A stretch of DNA of 64,000 nt from Bacillus sp. FJAT-29814 (lineage in GTDB: Bacteria; Bacillota; Bacilli; Bacillales; Cytobacillaceae). Below, one piece after another: positions 33,169 through 41,922 of this stretch. The DNA is taken from assembly GCF_001510715.1 (NCBI RefSeq), contig NZ_LMTJ01000005.1, forward strand, positions 796,138 through 860,137. Reading direction: 5' to 3'. Under the pieces are notes generated by a model. That model saw nothing but the letters and a program-made list of their open reading frames with translations. It was not told where the DNA came from and ran no database searches. The translations under genes were made by a program, and so were the position numbers. The number at the start of each line of letters is the position of its first letter. Positions within the stretch are counted from its first letter, which is position 1.

Positions 33169-34650
33169 TTAATTATTTAAGTCGCAATCTTTTAAAGGGA
33201 TCAGCTTCGTTTTCTTTGTGAATTTATAACCAAGCCACACGATTAGGAACAATGGCAAGCCAATATAGGAAACCAAAACGCCGTTCCAATCGATATGGTC
33301 ACCCATAAACGCCGAGTAGTTTTGCCCCAATACGACAAAAGCACAGACTGCAAACGCAAAGACTGGGCCGAATGGGAATAGTTTTGACCTATAAGGCAAT
33401 TTATTTAAATCCTTGCCTTGGGCCACATAGGCCCTGCGGAAGCGATAATGGCAAACCGCGATTCCGAGCCATGCGATAAAGCCTGACATGCCGGATGCAT
33501 TTAGCAGCCATATATATACTGTACCATCACCAAAGAATGAAGCTAAAAAGGCGAGCGTACCGACTAATGTGGTCGCTATTAGAGCATTTACCGGAACGCC
33601 CCGTTTATTTAATTTGCCAAGAAACTTTGGTGCCTTTCCTTGACGGGCTAAATCCCAAAGCATCCGGGTCGATGCATACATTCCTGAATTTCCTGCAGAA
33701 AGGACTGCCGTCAGGATTACAGCGTTCATAACTGATGCCGCAAAGGCAATCCCTGCTTTTTGGAATACAAGTGTGAATGGGCTGACCGATACGTCTCCAT
33801 TGGCCAAGCTTTCATTTGTATATGGAATGAGCAGGCCGATGACTAAAATCGCCAGCACATAGAATAACAGGATTCGCCAAAACACAGTTTTAACAGCCCG
33901 TGGGATCGCTTTTTTCGGATCTTCCGTTTCACCGGCAGCAATACCTAAAAGCTCAGTTCCCTGGAATGAGAAGCCCGCTGCCATAAAAATTCCCAGCATT
34001 GTTATAAAGCCGCCATGGAATGGCGCGTCACCAATTGTAAAGTTTTTAAAGCCGACTGCTTCATTGCCCATAATCCCGAAAATCATTAAGGTGCCGGCAA
34101 CAATAAAGACAATGACTGTGATTACCTTAATTAATGAGAACCAGTATTCCGCTTCGCCGAATCCTTTTACCGAAAGATAATTGAGCAAAAACATAATGAC
34201 TAAAAAGATAGCGCTCCACATATAGGAAGGGGAGTCAGGAAACCAAAACTTCATAATCATCGTTACGGCAGCAAGCTCGGCAGCGATTGTAATTGCCCAG
34301 TTGTACCAGTAATTCCACCCTAGGGCAAATCCGAGGGAAGGGTCGACAAATTTTGTCGCATACGTACTAAAACTACCGGCAACCGGCATATAGGCGCCCA
34401 TTTCCGCCAAGCCTTGCATTAAGAAATATACCATGATACCAATTATAAGATAAGATAGAATCGCTCCACCTGGTCCGGCGGTATGAATCGCGCCCCCGGT
34501 CGCAAGAAACAGTCCTGTTCCAATTGTGCCGCCCAGAGAAATCATCGTTAAATGGCGGGTTTTTAAGCTGCGTTTTAATTCATTATCACCTTGCTGAGGT
34601 GGAAGATTTTCAGTATAAACGTCTTCTTTTAATACACTTGATGTTTGCAT
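33169..34650 (-). CDS. lysP: Lysine-specific permease, LysP type
   Basis: 493 residues, twelve membrane segments, APC superfamily. It follows E. coli LysP closely along its whole length (LKTRHLTMISLGGTIGTGLF, VKGFGEAEYWFSLIKV, GFSFQGTELLGIAAGE, AVLSAGNSGMYASTRMLW). It should import lysine with protons. The leader carries a lysine riboswitch with terminator, which independently supports lysine as substrate: high lysine should stop transcription. Start follows AGGAG. No partner genes. Confidence 0.95.
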   Translation of the reverse strand: MQTSSVLKEDVYTENLPPQQGDNELKRSLKTRHLTMISLGGTIGTGLFLATGGAIHTAGPGGAILSYLIIGIMVYFLMQGLAEMGAYMPVAGSFSTYATKFVDPSLGFALGWNYWYNWAITIAAELAAVTMIMKFWFPDSPSYMWSAIFLVIMFLLNYLSVKGFGEAEYWFSLIKVITVIVFIVAGTLMIFGIMGNEAVGFKNFTIGDAPFHGGFITMLGIFMAAGFSFQGTELLGIAAGETEDPKKAIPRAVKTVFWRILLFYVLAILVIGLLIPYTNESLANGDVSVSPFTLVFQKAGIAFAASVMNAVILTAVLSAGNSGMYASTRMLWDLARQGKAPKFLGKLNKRGVPVNALIATTLVGTLAFLASFFGDGTVYIWLLNASGMSGFIAWLGIAVCHYRFRRAYVAQGKDLNKLPYRSKLFPFGPVFAFAVCAFVVLGQNYSAFMGDHIDWNGVLVSYIGLPLFLIVWLGYKFTKKTKLIPLKDCDLNN

Positions 34651-34690
34651 CTTTTTAGACTCCTTTGAAATTTTTTAGGAAGGAGTTTGG

Positions 34691-34951
34691 AATAAAAAAT
34701 GCCACCGAAAAGCATTCGATGGCATGATTAATACCCCGCATCATACCTTCCGAAAGATAGCTCAACATGGTTGGCTGGTAAGGCCAAACATGACAGTTCT
34801 GTTCCTATTCGGAGACAGCCCCAACATACTTTTTCAGAGACACTAAGCATGTTTCGGCAATTTTTCCTTTCAAACGGAGTCATTAATGTCTCTGCATCTC
34901 GTCCGCCTTACTCATAAAAACCGCGACCTCTACCTCATCGGTTTGATGAGG
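34691..34951 (-). ncRNA. Lysine riboswitch (L-box) with terminator, upstream of lysP
   Basis: Read on the minus strand, the leader contains the conserved L-box blocks in order: GATGAGGTAGAGGTCGCGG with the loop-E/kink-turn region, ATGAGTA, GAAAGGA, GCCGAAAC, TTGGGGCTGTC and GGTATGATGC. A terminator, TGCCATCGAA/TTCGGTGGCA plus T tract, lies at 34691-34724. Identification is by block order and by comparison with the remembered B. subtilis lysC leader. Confidence 0.92.
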
Positions 34952-34980
34952 ATTATGTTATTTAGTTAATACATTACTAA

Positions 34981-35008
34981 AGTATAAATGTTATCCTGCG
35001 AAAGTCAA
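34981..35008 (-). promoter_or_regulatory. Sigma-A promoter of the lysP riboswitch transcript
   Basis: On the minus strand TTGACT (35003-35008), 16 bp, TATACT (34981-34986). Confidence 0.65.
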
Positions 35009-35125
35009 TGGAAAAATTTGCAGATAATTAATTATTATTGTAATAAACTATCTAATTTACATCATTCATGAGAATCTGTATTATTTTTAAAAGAGTGATT
35101 TACAGGTGGGCAGGAGGAGACAGAG

Positions 35126-35941
35126 TTGCAGTTTTTTGGATTAATAATCGGCTCCCTCATTGTTGTGATTGGGTTTAACCTATTTCTTATTCCGCATGAA
35201 GTTTTAAGCAGCGGTTTGAGCGGGATTTCGATGTTAATCGGAATGATTACCCCGATTAATACAGGATTGGCTAATTTTTTACTAAATTTCCCGTTACTGA
35301 TTATTGGTTATAAAATTCTTGGAAAAAAATTTATTATGAATTCGATTGTCTCAGTCATAATAATTTCGTTTGGTTTATATATCGTTCCTGTTATTCCAAT
35401 TGCCAATGATATGATTTTATCTTCAATCTTTGGCGGGGCATTAACCGGCTTGGGGGTTGGCATTGTTTTTCGCTGCTCCGGCTCCACTGGCGGCTTCGAT
35501 ATTATTGGGATGATTGTTTCCAGAAAGAAGGACTTTCCAATTGGGGTGCTGCTTTCCGGAATGAATGCTGTGGTGATTGTCATTAGCGGGTTTTTATTTA
35601 ATTGGGATTCAGCCCTTTATACACTGGTTTCCATTTTCGTAACTGGTAAAGTGGTGGATGCAATTTATACGGACCATGCCAAATTAACGATCATGATTAT
35701 CACCGAGAAAGGCCAGGAGATGAGGGAGCATTTACTGACAAATTTGTATCGTGGCCTCACGATTATGGATGGTGTCGGCGGCTATTCAAACATGAATCGA
35801 AATATCCTTATTACGGTTATATCTAGATACGAATTGAATGAGGTCAAGAATCTCATCACCGAAGTGGATCCGGCCGCATTTGTCAATATTACCGAAACAA
35901 TTGAAGTGATGGGGCTGTTTCATCGGCCAAGTCTGAAATAA
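35126..35941 (+). CDS. YitT-family (DUF161/DUF2179) membrane protein
   Basis: 271 residues: five to six membrane segments (GFNLFLIPHEVLSSGLSGISML; GSTGGFDIIGMIVSRKKDFPIG), then a cytoplasmic DUF2179 domain from about residue 185 (TIMIITEKGQEMREHLLTNLYRGLTIMDGVGGYS) ending in a beta-strand region with AFVNITETIEVMG. Function of the family is unknown. Start TTG 35126 follows AGGAGGAG. A second family member lies at 40759. Ends at a terminator. Confidence 0.85.
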   Translation: MQFFGLIIGSLIVVIGFNLFLIPHEVLSSGLSGISMLIGMITPINTGLANFLLNFPLLIIGYKILGKKFIMNSIVSVIIISFGLYIVPVIPIANDMILSSIFGGALTGLGVGIVFRCSGSTGGFDIIGMIVSRKKDFPIGVLLSGMNAVVIVISGFLFNWDSALYTLVSIFVTGKVVDAIYTDHAKLTIMIITEKGQEMREHLLTNLYRGLTIMDGVGGYSNMNRNILITVISRYELNEVKNLITEVDPAAFVNITETIEVMGLFHRPSLK

Positions 35942-35946
35942 TAAGC

Positions 35947-35978
35947 AAAAAATAACCCCAGTCTTGGGGTTATTTTTG
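35947..35978 (+). terminator. Intrinsic terminator after the first YitT gene
   Basis: AAAAATAACCCC/GGGGTTATTTTT, 12-bp stem. Confidence 0.9.
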
Positions 35979-36058
35979 TTTCAAACATAAAGGTTCCCAC
36001 GTTTCCAACGACAAAATACTTTATGGGTCCAATAAAAGGATTATTCTCAAAAAAGTTA

Positions 36059-36088
36059 TTAACAAATAATTCAGAAATCTGTTATAAT
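36059..36088 (+). promoter_or_regulatory. Promoter of the EmrE-type exporter
   Basis: TTAACA (36059-36064), 18 bp, TATAAT (36083-36088) with an upstream TG. It rules out the upstream in-frame ATG at 36023 as the start. Confidence 0.65.
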
Positions 36089-36136
36089 TTTGGGTATCGA
36101 AAAATGTTCAATAAGAGGGAAAAAGGGGACTTATTC

Positions 36137-37105
36137 ATGCGGCCAATTATTTTAGGCATCTTTGCGGCGTTCTTTTTTGCGTTTACTTTTATATTAAACC
36201 GCTCTATGGATTTGGCTGGCGGAAGCTGGATTTGGAGTGCGTCATTGCGATATATTTTCATGATTCCTTTCCTGCTGATCATCGTGATAGCGAGGAGAAA
36301 CCTGAAATCCCTATTGGTTGAGATGAAGAATTATCCAGGACAGTGGGTCTTATGGAGTTTTGTTGGATTTGGCCTATTTTATGCGCCTCTTTGTTTTTCA
36401 GCGGCATATGCACCGGGATGGCTGATTGCCGCTACCTGGCAGGTTACGATTATTTCTGGTTCCCTGCTGGCGCCGCTCTTTTACGAAACGGTCATGACGA
36501 AATCAGGGCCGATTTCGGTAAGAGGAAAAATCCCGATTAAAGGATTGGGCATGTCCTTAATTATTCTTCTCGGAATTATCCTTATGCAATTGCAGCAAGC
36601 CGGTAATCTTTCAACGATGGCATTAATACTCGGCATTGCACCTGTTGTGATTGCTTCTTTTGCCTACCCACTGGGGAATCGGAAAATGATGGATCTTTGC
36701 GGGGGAAGGCTGGATGTTTTTCAAAGGGTGCTGGGTATGACATTGGCCAGCATGCCATTATGGATTTTGTTATCTTTATATGGCCTGCTATCGGATGGTT
36801 TGCCAAGCGTTGATCAGACATTTCAATCTGGATTAGTGGCAATTTCCTCCGGTGTCATCGCAACGATCTTGTTTTTTCAGGCTACCGACCTTGTCCGTGG
36901 CAATATGCAAAAGTTGGCCGCGGTAGAAGCTACGCAATCGATGGAAGTCTTGTTCGCACTGTTGGGAGAAGTATGGCTTTTACATACAGAGTTGCCGGGC
37001 CTAATATCATGGACTGGCATCCTATTGGTCATGGGCGGAATGGTGCTGCATAGTTATATTACGAATAAAAAGCCAATGCCAAGCGGCAAAAAAGTGAGTG
37101 CATAA
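36137..37105 (+). CDS. DMT-superfamily EmrE-like multidrug exporter (PF13536 type)
   Basis: 322 residues, ten membrane segments in two repeats. Begins MRPIILGIFAAFFFAFTFIL, with NRSMDLAGGSWIWSASLRY in the first loop and ATQSMEVLFALLGEVWLL near the end. This matches the Bacillaceae long EmrE family of putative drug/metabolite exporters. Start ATG 36137 follows AAAAAGGGG and lies downstream of the promoter. Substrate unknown. Confidence 0.8.
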   Translation: MRPIILGIFAAFFFAFTFILNRSMDLAGGSWIWSASLRYIFMIPFLLIIVIARRNLKSLLVEMKNYPGQWVLWSFVGFGLFYAPLCFSAAYAPGWLIAATWQVTIISGSLLAPLFYETVMTKSGPISVRGKIPIKGLGMSLIILLGIILMQLQQAGNLSTMALILGIAPVVIASFAYPLGNRKMMDLCGGRLDVFQRVLGMTLASMPLWILLSLYGLLSDGLPSVDQTFQSGLVAISSGVIATILFFQATDLVRGNMQKLAAVEATQSMEVLFALLGEVWLLHTELPGLISWTGILLVMGGMVLHSYITNKKPMPSGKKVSA

Positions 37106-37119
37106 TAATATCAAAAATA

Positions 37120-37157
37120 AAAAATCCTTATCCAGCAAATCAGTTGGTAAGGATTTT
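37120..37157. terminator. Bidirectional terminator
   Basis: AAAAATCCTTA/TAAGGATTTTT stem with 17-nt loop between convergent genes. Confidence 0.85.
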
Positions 37158-37174
37158 TTTCTTTGCCAAGATTG

Positions 37175-38035
37175 TCAGCTATTTAGGTAAGGAGAAAGGT
37201 TTTCAATAGTGTCCTGTAGAAGGTCCGCATTTTTCTTATACATGGCTTTGGATTTTTCGCATTCGGTGGAGAGAGCAAAAATCTCTAGATCTGCCTGGGT
37301 TTTCTTCAGGGTTGCTAGCAAAAGCGGTCGTTGCTGAGGGGCGGGAACCTGAATTTTATCATCGTACAGGTCAATAGTCAGTTCACCATAAGAATCGACC
37401 TGGCCCATGAATACATTGTCAATAATGGCTCCTAACTTTTCCAATTCGGTGTAAAGCCAGCCCCGACCTTTACCGGATGCCCGCAACCCCTCTTCAATAA
37501 TATTTCCGTCCATTATGACGGTCTGTGGTTCCTTTTCATTTGGCATTTTCATTTCCAAATCCTTTGGGGTTAGCGGCCGGTTTTCTTTTTTCAATAAGGC
37601 GGTTATATTACCGCGTGGTTCCAATAGCGCGAATTCAACGTCCGCTACTTTGAAAATGTCTTTTTGTCTTAGTAAGGCCGATAATTCGTCAATCGTGTAA
37701 CGTTCCTTTTTTAAATTATCCTCCAATATTTTCCCGTCTTTTATGATGACGGTTCCTTTTCCTTCAATCGCATCACGGAAATACTTGCTTTTTAAAGATA
37801 AAACGTCAACCAGGATGGTAACGATTCCGAAAAGAATAATCGCCCCTGCCCCTTGGAGATAATTTTTTTCCAATCCGGTAATCGCCTCACCGGCAATGCT
37901 CCCAATGGTAATACCGGAGACATACTCAAAGAAGGATAGCTGTGAAATTTGCTTTTTCCCAATTAATTTGGTTGTAAGAAATAAGACAATTAAAAAAATA
38001 ATGGAACGATAGAAGACTTCGATAAATCCATCCAT
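37175..38035 (-). CDS. DUF421 membrane protein with C-terminal DUF1657-like domain (2Duf/YetF type)
   Basis: 286 residues. Three N-terminal helices and the YetF/DUF421 core (TTKLIGKKQISQLSFFEYVSGITIGSIA, then GKGTVIIKDGKI and VIMDGNIIEEGL). The last 60 residues (LLATLKKTQADLEIFALSTECEKSKAMYKKNADLLQDTIENL, read in parts) look like a DUF1657 domain. That DUF421+DUF1657 combination is the 2Duf protein known from the spoVA-2mob element, which raises spore heat resistance. Two free-standing DUF1657 genes lie directly upstream. No spoVAC/AD/AE genes are present here. Spore inner membrane is the expected location. Confidence 0.8.
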   Translation of the reverse strand: MDGFIEVFYRSIIFLIVLFLTTKLIGKKQISQLSFFEYVSGITIGSIAGEAITGLEKNYLQGAGAIILFGIVTILVDVLSLKSKYFRDAIEGKGTVIIKDGKILEDNLKKERYTIDELSALLRQKDIFKVADVEFALLEPRGNITALLKKENRPLTPKDLEMKMPNEKEPQTVIMDGNIIEEGLRASGKGRGWLYTELEKLGAIIDNVFMGQVDSYGELTIDLYDDKIQVPAPQQRPLLLATLKKTQADLEIFALSTECEKSKAMYKKNADLLQDTIENLSPYLNS

Positions 38036-38051
38036 ATGATTTCACCTCAGC

Positions 38052-38258
38052 TTATGAGCCTTTGTATTGCGGTTCCAAACGCTCAAGTTCCAATACGCGA
38101 TATTGGAGATCCTTTTTGACATTTCCGATGGAAACACACGCATCATGAAAGGCCGATTGTGCATCTTTTTCAAGGGAATTCAGTGCCAGGCTGGAAAGCT
38201 GAGCTTCGATGTTCTTTATCGTAGCCAGACACTGTTTAACATTGGACGCAACTGTCAT
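38052..38258 (-). CDS. DUF1657 small protein, copy 2
   Basis: 68 residues, helical: TVASNVKQCLATIKNIEAQL... ending LERLEPQYKGS. Matches the DUF1657 pattern (TVxSxVKQ, LExLxLxSxEKxAQxxFxxA). Such proteins accompany SpoVA and 2Duf genes and are made in the forespore. Start follows GGAGGA. It lies 16 bp before the 2Duf-like gene and diverges considerably from copy 1. Confidence 0.8.
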   Translation of the reverse strand: MTVASNVKQCLATIKNIEAQLSSLALNSLEKDAQSAFHDACVSIGNVKKDLQYRVLELERLEPQYKGS

Positions 38259-38290
38259 CTTACTCCTCCTTGTTATGAAAATGAAAAGAG

Positions 38291-38310
38291 GGTTGGCAGG
38301 ACTGCCAACC
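38291..38310 (-). promoter_or_regulatory. Hairpin between the two DUF1657 genes
   Basis: GGTTGGCA/TGCCAACC with a 4-nt loop, followed on the minus strand by CTCTTTTCATTTTC. It may act as a partial terminator, giving more of the first DUF1657 protein. Confidence 0.55.
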
Positions 38311-38316
38311 TATTCG

Positions 38317-38520
38317 TTACTGATTATATTGGGGTTCCTCTCCAATAATTTCCTGCATCCGAGGTTCAATGCTGTCAATTATTGTTTGTGTTTGTTGCGC
38401 TGCATTTTGATAAAGCTGTTTTGCGTTTTTGTTTTCCGTCTGGAGAGCAAAGGTTTCAAAACTGGCCTGTGCTGCTTTTAACCCTGCAATGGTTTGTTTA
38501 ACTTGTGATCCAACTGTCAT
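38317..38520 (-). CDS. DUF1657 small protein, copy 1
   Basis: 67 residues: TVGSQVKQTIAGLKAAQASF, FALQTENKNAKQLYQNAAQQ, ending IGEEPQYNQ; a clear DUF1657 member. First gene of a three-gene unit with the second DUF1657 gene and the 2Duf-like gene. A sigma-G-like promoter lies 39 bp upstream, consistent with forespore expression. Confidence 0.85.
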   Translation of the reverse strand: MTVGSQVKQTIAGLKAAQASFETFALQTENKNAKQLYQNAAQQTQTIIDSIEPRMQEIIGEEPQYNQ

Positions 38521-38558
38521 ATGGTTTTACCTTCTTTCGAAATATGGTGTGACATAAA

Positions 38559-38587
38559 TAGTATGTCTTTTAAGTTTTGGCGTATGT
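38559..38587 (-). promoter_or_regulatory. Sigma-G-like promoter of the DUF1657/2Duf unit
   Basis: On the minus strand ACATA (38583-38587), 17 bp, CATACTA (38559-38565). The -10 matches the remembered sigma-G consensus CATWMTA fully, and the -35 differs from G(A/C)ATA in the first base. Confidence 0.6.
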
Positions 38588-38691
38588 ATTAGTATTTAAT
38601 TGTTTAGACTGAAATTTTTTCCAATTGTAAGGGGAAAAATTTCTTCTTACAAGCATATAGTTGAACTATGACGGATTACGAGGTGGTTAAA

Positions 38692-39030
38692 ATGAGTAAA
38701 ATCGGTAAAGATGATTTTGTCCAAGGCTTTGTGCCTCATCATAATCATGGGTCGGTTGATTACACTGGCATGAGCGTAGGCCACGTTCATCAGTGTCTGG
38801 ATGTCACTTCGCCGCCAATACCCACCCAGGATGGCGGACATATTCACTATACAGAAGGTTTTGTTTTATATGAGGATGGACACACCCACCATTACCGTGC
38901 CTATTCAGGACCTGCCATTCCTGTAGGGAACGGCATGCATGTACACTACTATGACTTCTATACTTCTGAGGATGATGGGCATAACCACCATGTTAAAGGC
39001 GTAGACCATCCGGCACCGGGAACCAAATAA
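38692..39030 (+). CDS. YmaF-family histidine-rich protein
   Basis: 112 residues with repeating histidine turns: VPHHNHGS, VGHVHQC, GGHIHYTEG, GHTHHY, GMHVHYYD, GHNHHVKG. This is the YmaF family pattern, with each repeat placing HxH at the end of a short strand. Metal binding is likely but unproven. ATG 38692 follows GAGGTGG; the ATG at 38668 is less likely. It sits next to spore-associated genes but its own role is unknown. Confidence 0.8.
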   Translation: MSKIGKDDFVQGFVPHHNHGSVDYTGMSVGHVHQCLDVTSPPIPTQDGGHIHYTEGFVLYEDGHTHHYRAYSGPAIPVGNGMHVHYYDFYTSEDDGHNHHVKGVDHPAPGTK

Positions 39031-39140
39031 GCAATAAGACCAATCTTTTTAGGTTGGTTTTACTTTTCGAAAATTTCGAATTATTAAAGAGGAACTCTGT
39101 TAATTTCAGGTATAATAAAAGATACAGGGGGGTATATTTT

Positions 39141-39746
39141 TTGTTTGCGTTAAAGAGAAAGGAGGCCAGAGAGGAGGATTCAGTAAAACTCGTGGCTTAT
39201 ACCATTATTTTGTACATAAGCAGCTTCTTTGTTCCATTTATCGTCGTGGCATCCTATCAGAGTATGGTATATTATTCCCGCTCGCAATGGTTCTTTGCCA
39301 CTCCATTTTCGGCATATGTTGCCTTTATGGGCGGAATGCTTTATATTGCAGTTCTGTTGACGGTTTATTTGATTTTAAAACAGAAATTGGAAGGCGCCAA
39401 GTTGAAATTGGTTATTGGCGTTTTTGCTGTCCTAAGTATTCCTGTATTTTTATTAAGCTTAACCAATTATTACTACGTAGATGAGCAGGGGATCCATTAC
39501 AATCAATTAATCAGCTTTCAGGAAGCAGAATATAAATGGGAAAAAATTGATACTATTAATGTCATCTATCGGAATCAGCAAGGCACCACCAGCTATTACC
39601 AATACAAATTTGAATTAGCTGATGGCAGTACGGTCACACTGCCATATAACGAAAAGTTTAATGAAAACAGGCGGCGGATTAACGCAAAAATTGAACAGTA
39701 TCAAATTAAAGAAAAAGATAATTTTGAAAATCCGATTATGGATTGA
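39141..39746 (+). CDS. Membrane protein with C-terminal PH-like domain
   Basis: About 201 residues. Three membrane segments (residues about 18-105), then a soluble part starting YYYVDEQGIHYNQL with a strand-rich PH-like pattern (GTTSYYQYKFELADGSTVTLP). The start is uncertain: TTG 39141, 8 nt after GGGGGG, fits a TATAAT box at 39111-39116, which excludes the upstream starts of the open frame. No known family. Monocistronic. Confidence 0.55.
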   Translation: MFALKRKEAREEDSVKLVAYTIILYISSFFVPFIVVASYQSMVYYSRSQWFFATPFSAYVAFMGGMLYIAVLLTVYLILKQKLEGAKLKLVIGVFAVLSIPVFLLSLTNYYYVDEQGIHYNQLISFQEAEYKWEKIDTINVIYRNQQGTTSYYQYKFELADGSTVTLPYNEKFNENRRRINAKIEQYQIKEKDNFENPIMD

Positions 39747-40489
39747 TTTGTAGAGTCTTCGTTTAACGTGGAAGGTTTTTTTCTTTAAAGTTCACAAATA
39801 TGACAAAAATATTCCGTTTATTCTCAATTTTCAGTGCTATAATAAAACTGTAAAGAAAATATAGCAATTAACATCTTAGGAGGCTCAACCATACGTGTTC
39901 GTTCCGTTTGTGAACGAATAGTTAGGTTATTCCTACTCATTTTCAAGGTGGAGCGATGAAAACTTTGAAACAAGAGTAAATCCTTAACCAACCTTTTTTA
40001 AGTACACTCAATGGAAACAAAGAGTCAATTAAAAAGGACTGTATTAGTGAAAAACCTAATACAGTAACTGGAAAGCATTTACATGGTGCGGACTATCAAT
40101 CGATAGAAAGTAACAATTTCTTAATTCAAAGCTTTTATTGCCAAGAGACCATAAAAATGACGGAATAAAGAGTTTCCCTCGGTACAAAACCGATCAATAT
40201 GTTTCTTTTTAGGAATTTGAATTCCATTTAACATGAGAATTAATTCCTTCAACGGAACAAACACACATCGGCTGAAATTTAAGGATTCCCAATTAGCTTG
40301 CAAAATAACTAATCGGAAATTTTTAATGAAATCACTTTGGCTGGTGTCATGGTTGGGTCTCCTAAGATGTTTAATTATTAAGGAGCTGCTTCTAAATAGA
40401 GGTAGCTTCTTTTTGCTTGGGAAAGAATGAATTGCCTGCATATAAACCTAATTGAGATGAGAAAATAGTGTGGAAAGGAGTTGTTCGTT
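39747..40489. other. 743-bp region with promoter and hairpins but no clear gene
   Basis: An extended -10 (TGCTATAAT, 39835-39843) is followed by AGGAGG (39878-39883), a GTG-initiated 8-codon frame within a TTCGTTC/GAACGAA hairpin, and an ATG-initiated 7-codon frame (39956-39979, site AAGGTGG). CTGTATTAG/CTAATACAG (40039-40063) is a perfect 9-bp hairpin without T tract. A minus-strand frame at 40121-40441 has no ribosome binding site and looks spurious. The region may encode a small RNA or leader. Confidence 0.4.
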
Positions 40490-40648
40490 ATGTACAAGAA
40501 AAATGACAAAATGAAAACCGAACCAACACTTGCTCCGGGAATGGATGAGCAGGAGGAACTAGAGCAAAGTGCCACAGATACTGAAATAGCCAATAATGAG
40601 TATACACGAGTCGTCACTCTTTCATACGATGAGGTCGACCCCAGCTGA
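40490..40648 (+). CDS. Small acidic protein (52 aa)
   Basis: MYKKNDKMKTEPTLAPGM at the start and VVTLSYDEVDPS at the end. ATG 40490 follows AAAGGAG by 8 nt and a perfect terminator follows the stop. Hydrophilic, low complexity in the middle. It looks like one of the many short Bacillus proteins of the sporulation or stress type, but no named family is recognised. Confidence 0.65.
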   Translation: MYKKNDKMKTEPTLAPGMDEQEELEQSATDTEIANNEYTRVVTLSYDEVDPS

Positions 40649-40674
40649 AACTGCCTCACTTAGGCAGTTTTTTT
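40649..40674 (+). terminator. Intrinsic terminator after the 52-aa gene
   Basis: AACTGCCT/AGGCAGTT stem, T7. Confidence 0.9.
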
Positions 40675-40758
40675 ATGAAATGGAGCAAAAATAATATACA
40701 ATAGAGGGCATTTTTCGTTATTCTATATGTAGAAGGCCAAAATGAAAGGGGCAAGATA

Positions 40759-41685
40759 ATGGCAGAAGTTCAGAAAATAAACCTTAATGAACAACCTGAA
40801 ACAGTTGCAGCAGCCATGGCAAAGATTCAGCATCGAAAATTGACAAAGAAAAAGGTTTTACAGCGGATTCTTTTGATTACAATTGGGGCCACTCTTATGG
40901 GAGTAGGTCTTGAGATCTTCCTCGTTCCAAATAAGGTTATTGACGGCGGAATAACCGGTATCTCGATTATCCTTTCGTATCTTACCGGATTAAACCTTGG
41001 AATTTTTCTATTCATTTTAAACATCCCATTTTTCTTTATTGGCTATAAACAAATAGGAAAAACCTTTGCATTATCCACGCTTTATGGAATTATAGTGCTT
41101 TCCATCACTACTACTTTACTTCATCCGGTTCCGGCTTTTACACAAGATATCCTTTTGGCCACCATTTTTGGCGGGGTTGTCCTCGGCATTGGGGTCGGGA
41201 TTGTCATACGCTACGGGGGATCGTTGGACGGGACAGAAATATTGGCGATTCTTTTTAATAAGAAACTCCCATTTTCAGTTGGAGAAATAATCATGTTTTT
41301 TAACCTTTTTATCTTAGGGAGCGCCGGTTTTGTTTTCTCTTGGGATCGGGCTATGTACTCATTGATTGCTTATTTTGTCGCCTATAAAACCATTGATATC
41401 ACCATAACTGGTCTAGATGAGTCAAAGTCGGTTTGGATTATTAGCGATCATGCGATGGAAGTTGGGGATGCCATCATGAACCGCCTTGGACGTGGAGTAA
41501 CTTATCTGCATGGGGAAGGTGCTTTCTCCGGGGATGATAAAAAAGTGATTTTTTGTGTCATTAATCGCCTTGAGGAGGCGAAATTGAAGGAAATTGTTAC
41601 CGAATATGACCAAAATGCCTTTTTGGCAGTTGCAGATATTGCTGAAGTTCGCGGGGGGAGATTTAAGAAAAGGGATATCCATTAA
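40759..41685 (+). CDS. YitT-family (DUF161/DUF2179) membrane protein, second copy
   Basis: 308 residues: a hydrophilic N-terminal tail of about 30 residues, six membrane segments (GVGLEIFLVPNKVIDGGITGISI; GGSLDGTEILAILFNKK) and a DUF2179 domain (SVWIISDHAMEVGDAIMNRLGRGVTYLHGEGAFSG, read in parts). It differs from the copy at 35126 in the tail and the DUF2179 glycine motif (HGEGAFSG against GVGGYS). Start ATG 40759 follows AAAGGGG. Function unknown. Confidence 0.85.
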   Translation: MAEVQKINLNEQPETVAAAMAKIQHRKLTKKKVLQRILLITIGATLMGVGLEIFLVPNKVIDGGITGISIILSYLTGLNLGIFLFILNIPFFFIGYKQIGKTFALSTLYGIIVLSITTTLLHPVPAFTQDILLATIFGGVVLGIGVGIVIRYGGSLDGTEILAILFNKKLPFSVGEIIMFFNLFILGSAGFVFSWDRAMYSLIAYFVAYKTIDITITGLDESKSVWIISDHAMEVGDAIMNRLGRGVTYLHGEGAFSGDDKKVIFCVINRLEEAKLKEIVTEYDQNAFLAVADIAEVRGGRFKKRDIH

Positions 41686-41885
41686 GCAGAAAAATAGTTT
41701 TTTGAGGAGTATCGCTGAAATAGGGTGTTGTCGTTTTCTGGAAATTCTATCAAAAGCAATAAGTTTTTTGTAATATCTGCAAATAATGTGTCACTTATTG
41801 TTGGAAGACTCTGTTAATTTTACGCGTCATTTGTCGTACTATGCGCTTGCCGCGGAAATAATTTTATAGAAAATGTTGATTTCCT
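41686..41885. other. Intergenic stretch, nothing recognised
   Basis: About 200 bp of AT-rich sequence with no ORF, repeat or clear hairpin, between the YitT gene and the terminator of the convergent csgA-like gene. Confidence 0.6.
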
Positions 41886-41917
41886 AAAAAAGATGGCGGA
41901 TTTTCCGGCCATCTTTT
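41886..41917 (-). terminator. Terminator of the csgA-like gene
   Basis: AAAGATGGC/GCCATCTTT stem, T6 on the minus strand. Confidence 0.85.
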
Positions 41918-41922
41918 AATGC

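Noticed and set aside
36023-36136. N-terminal extension of the EmrE-type exporter
   Set aside because: A TTAACA/TATAAT promoter lies within this stretch, so translation must start downstream at 36137.
40080-40120. Group II intron 5' end (GTGCGGAC)
   Set aside because: No domain V, no reverse transcriptase and no 3' boundary were found.
40121-40441. Minus-strand 106-aa ORF, perhaps a transposase fragment
   Set aside because: No ribosome binding site, no recognisable DDE or other motif, composition like random frame.
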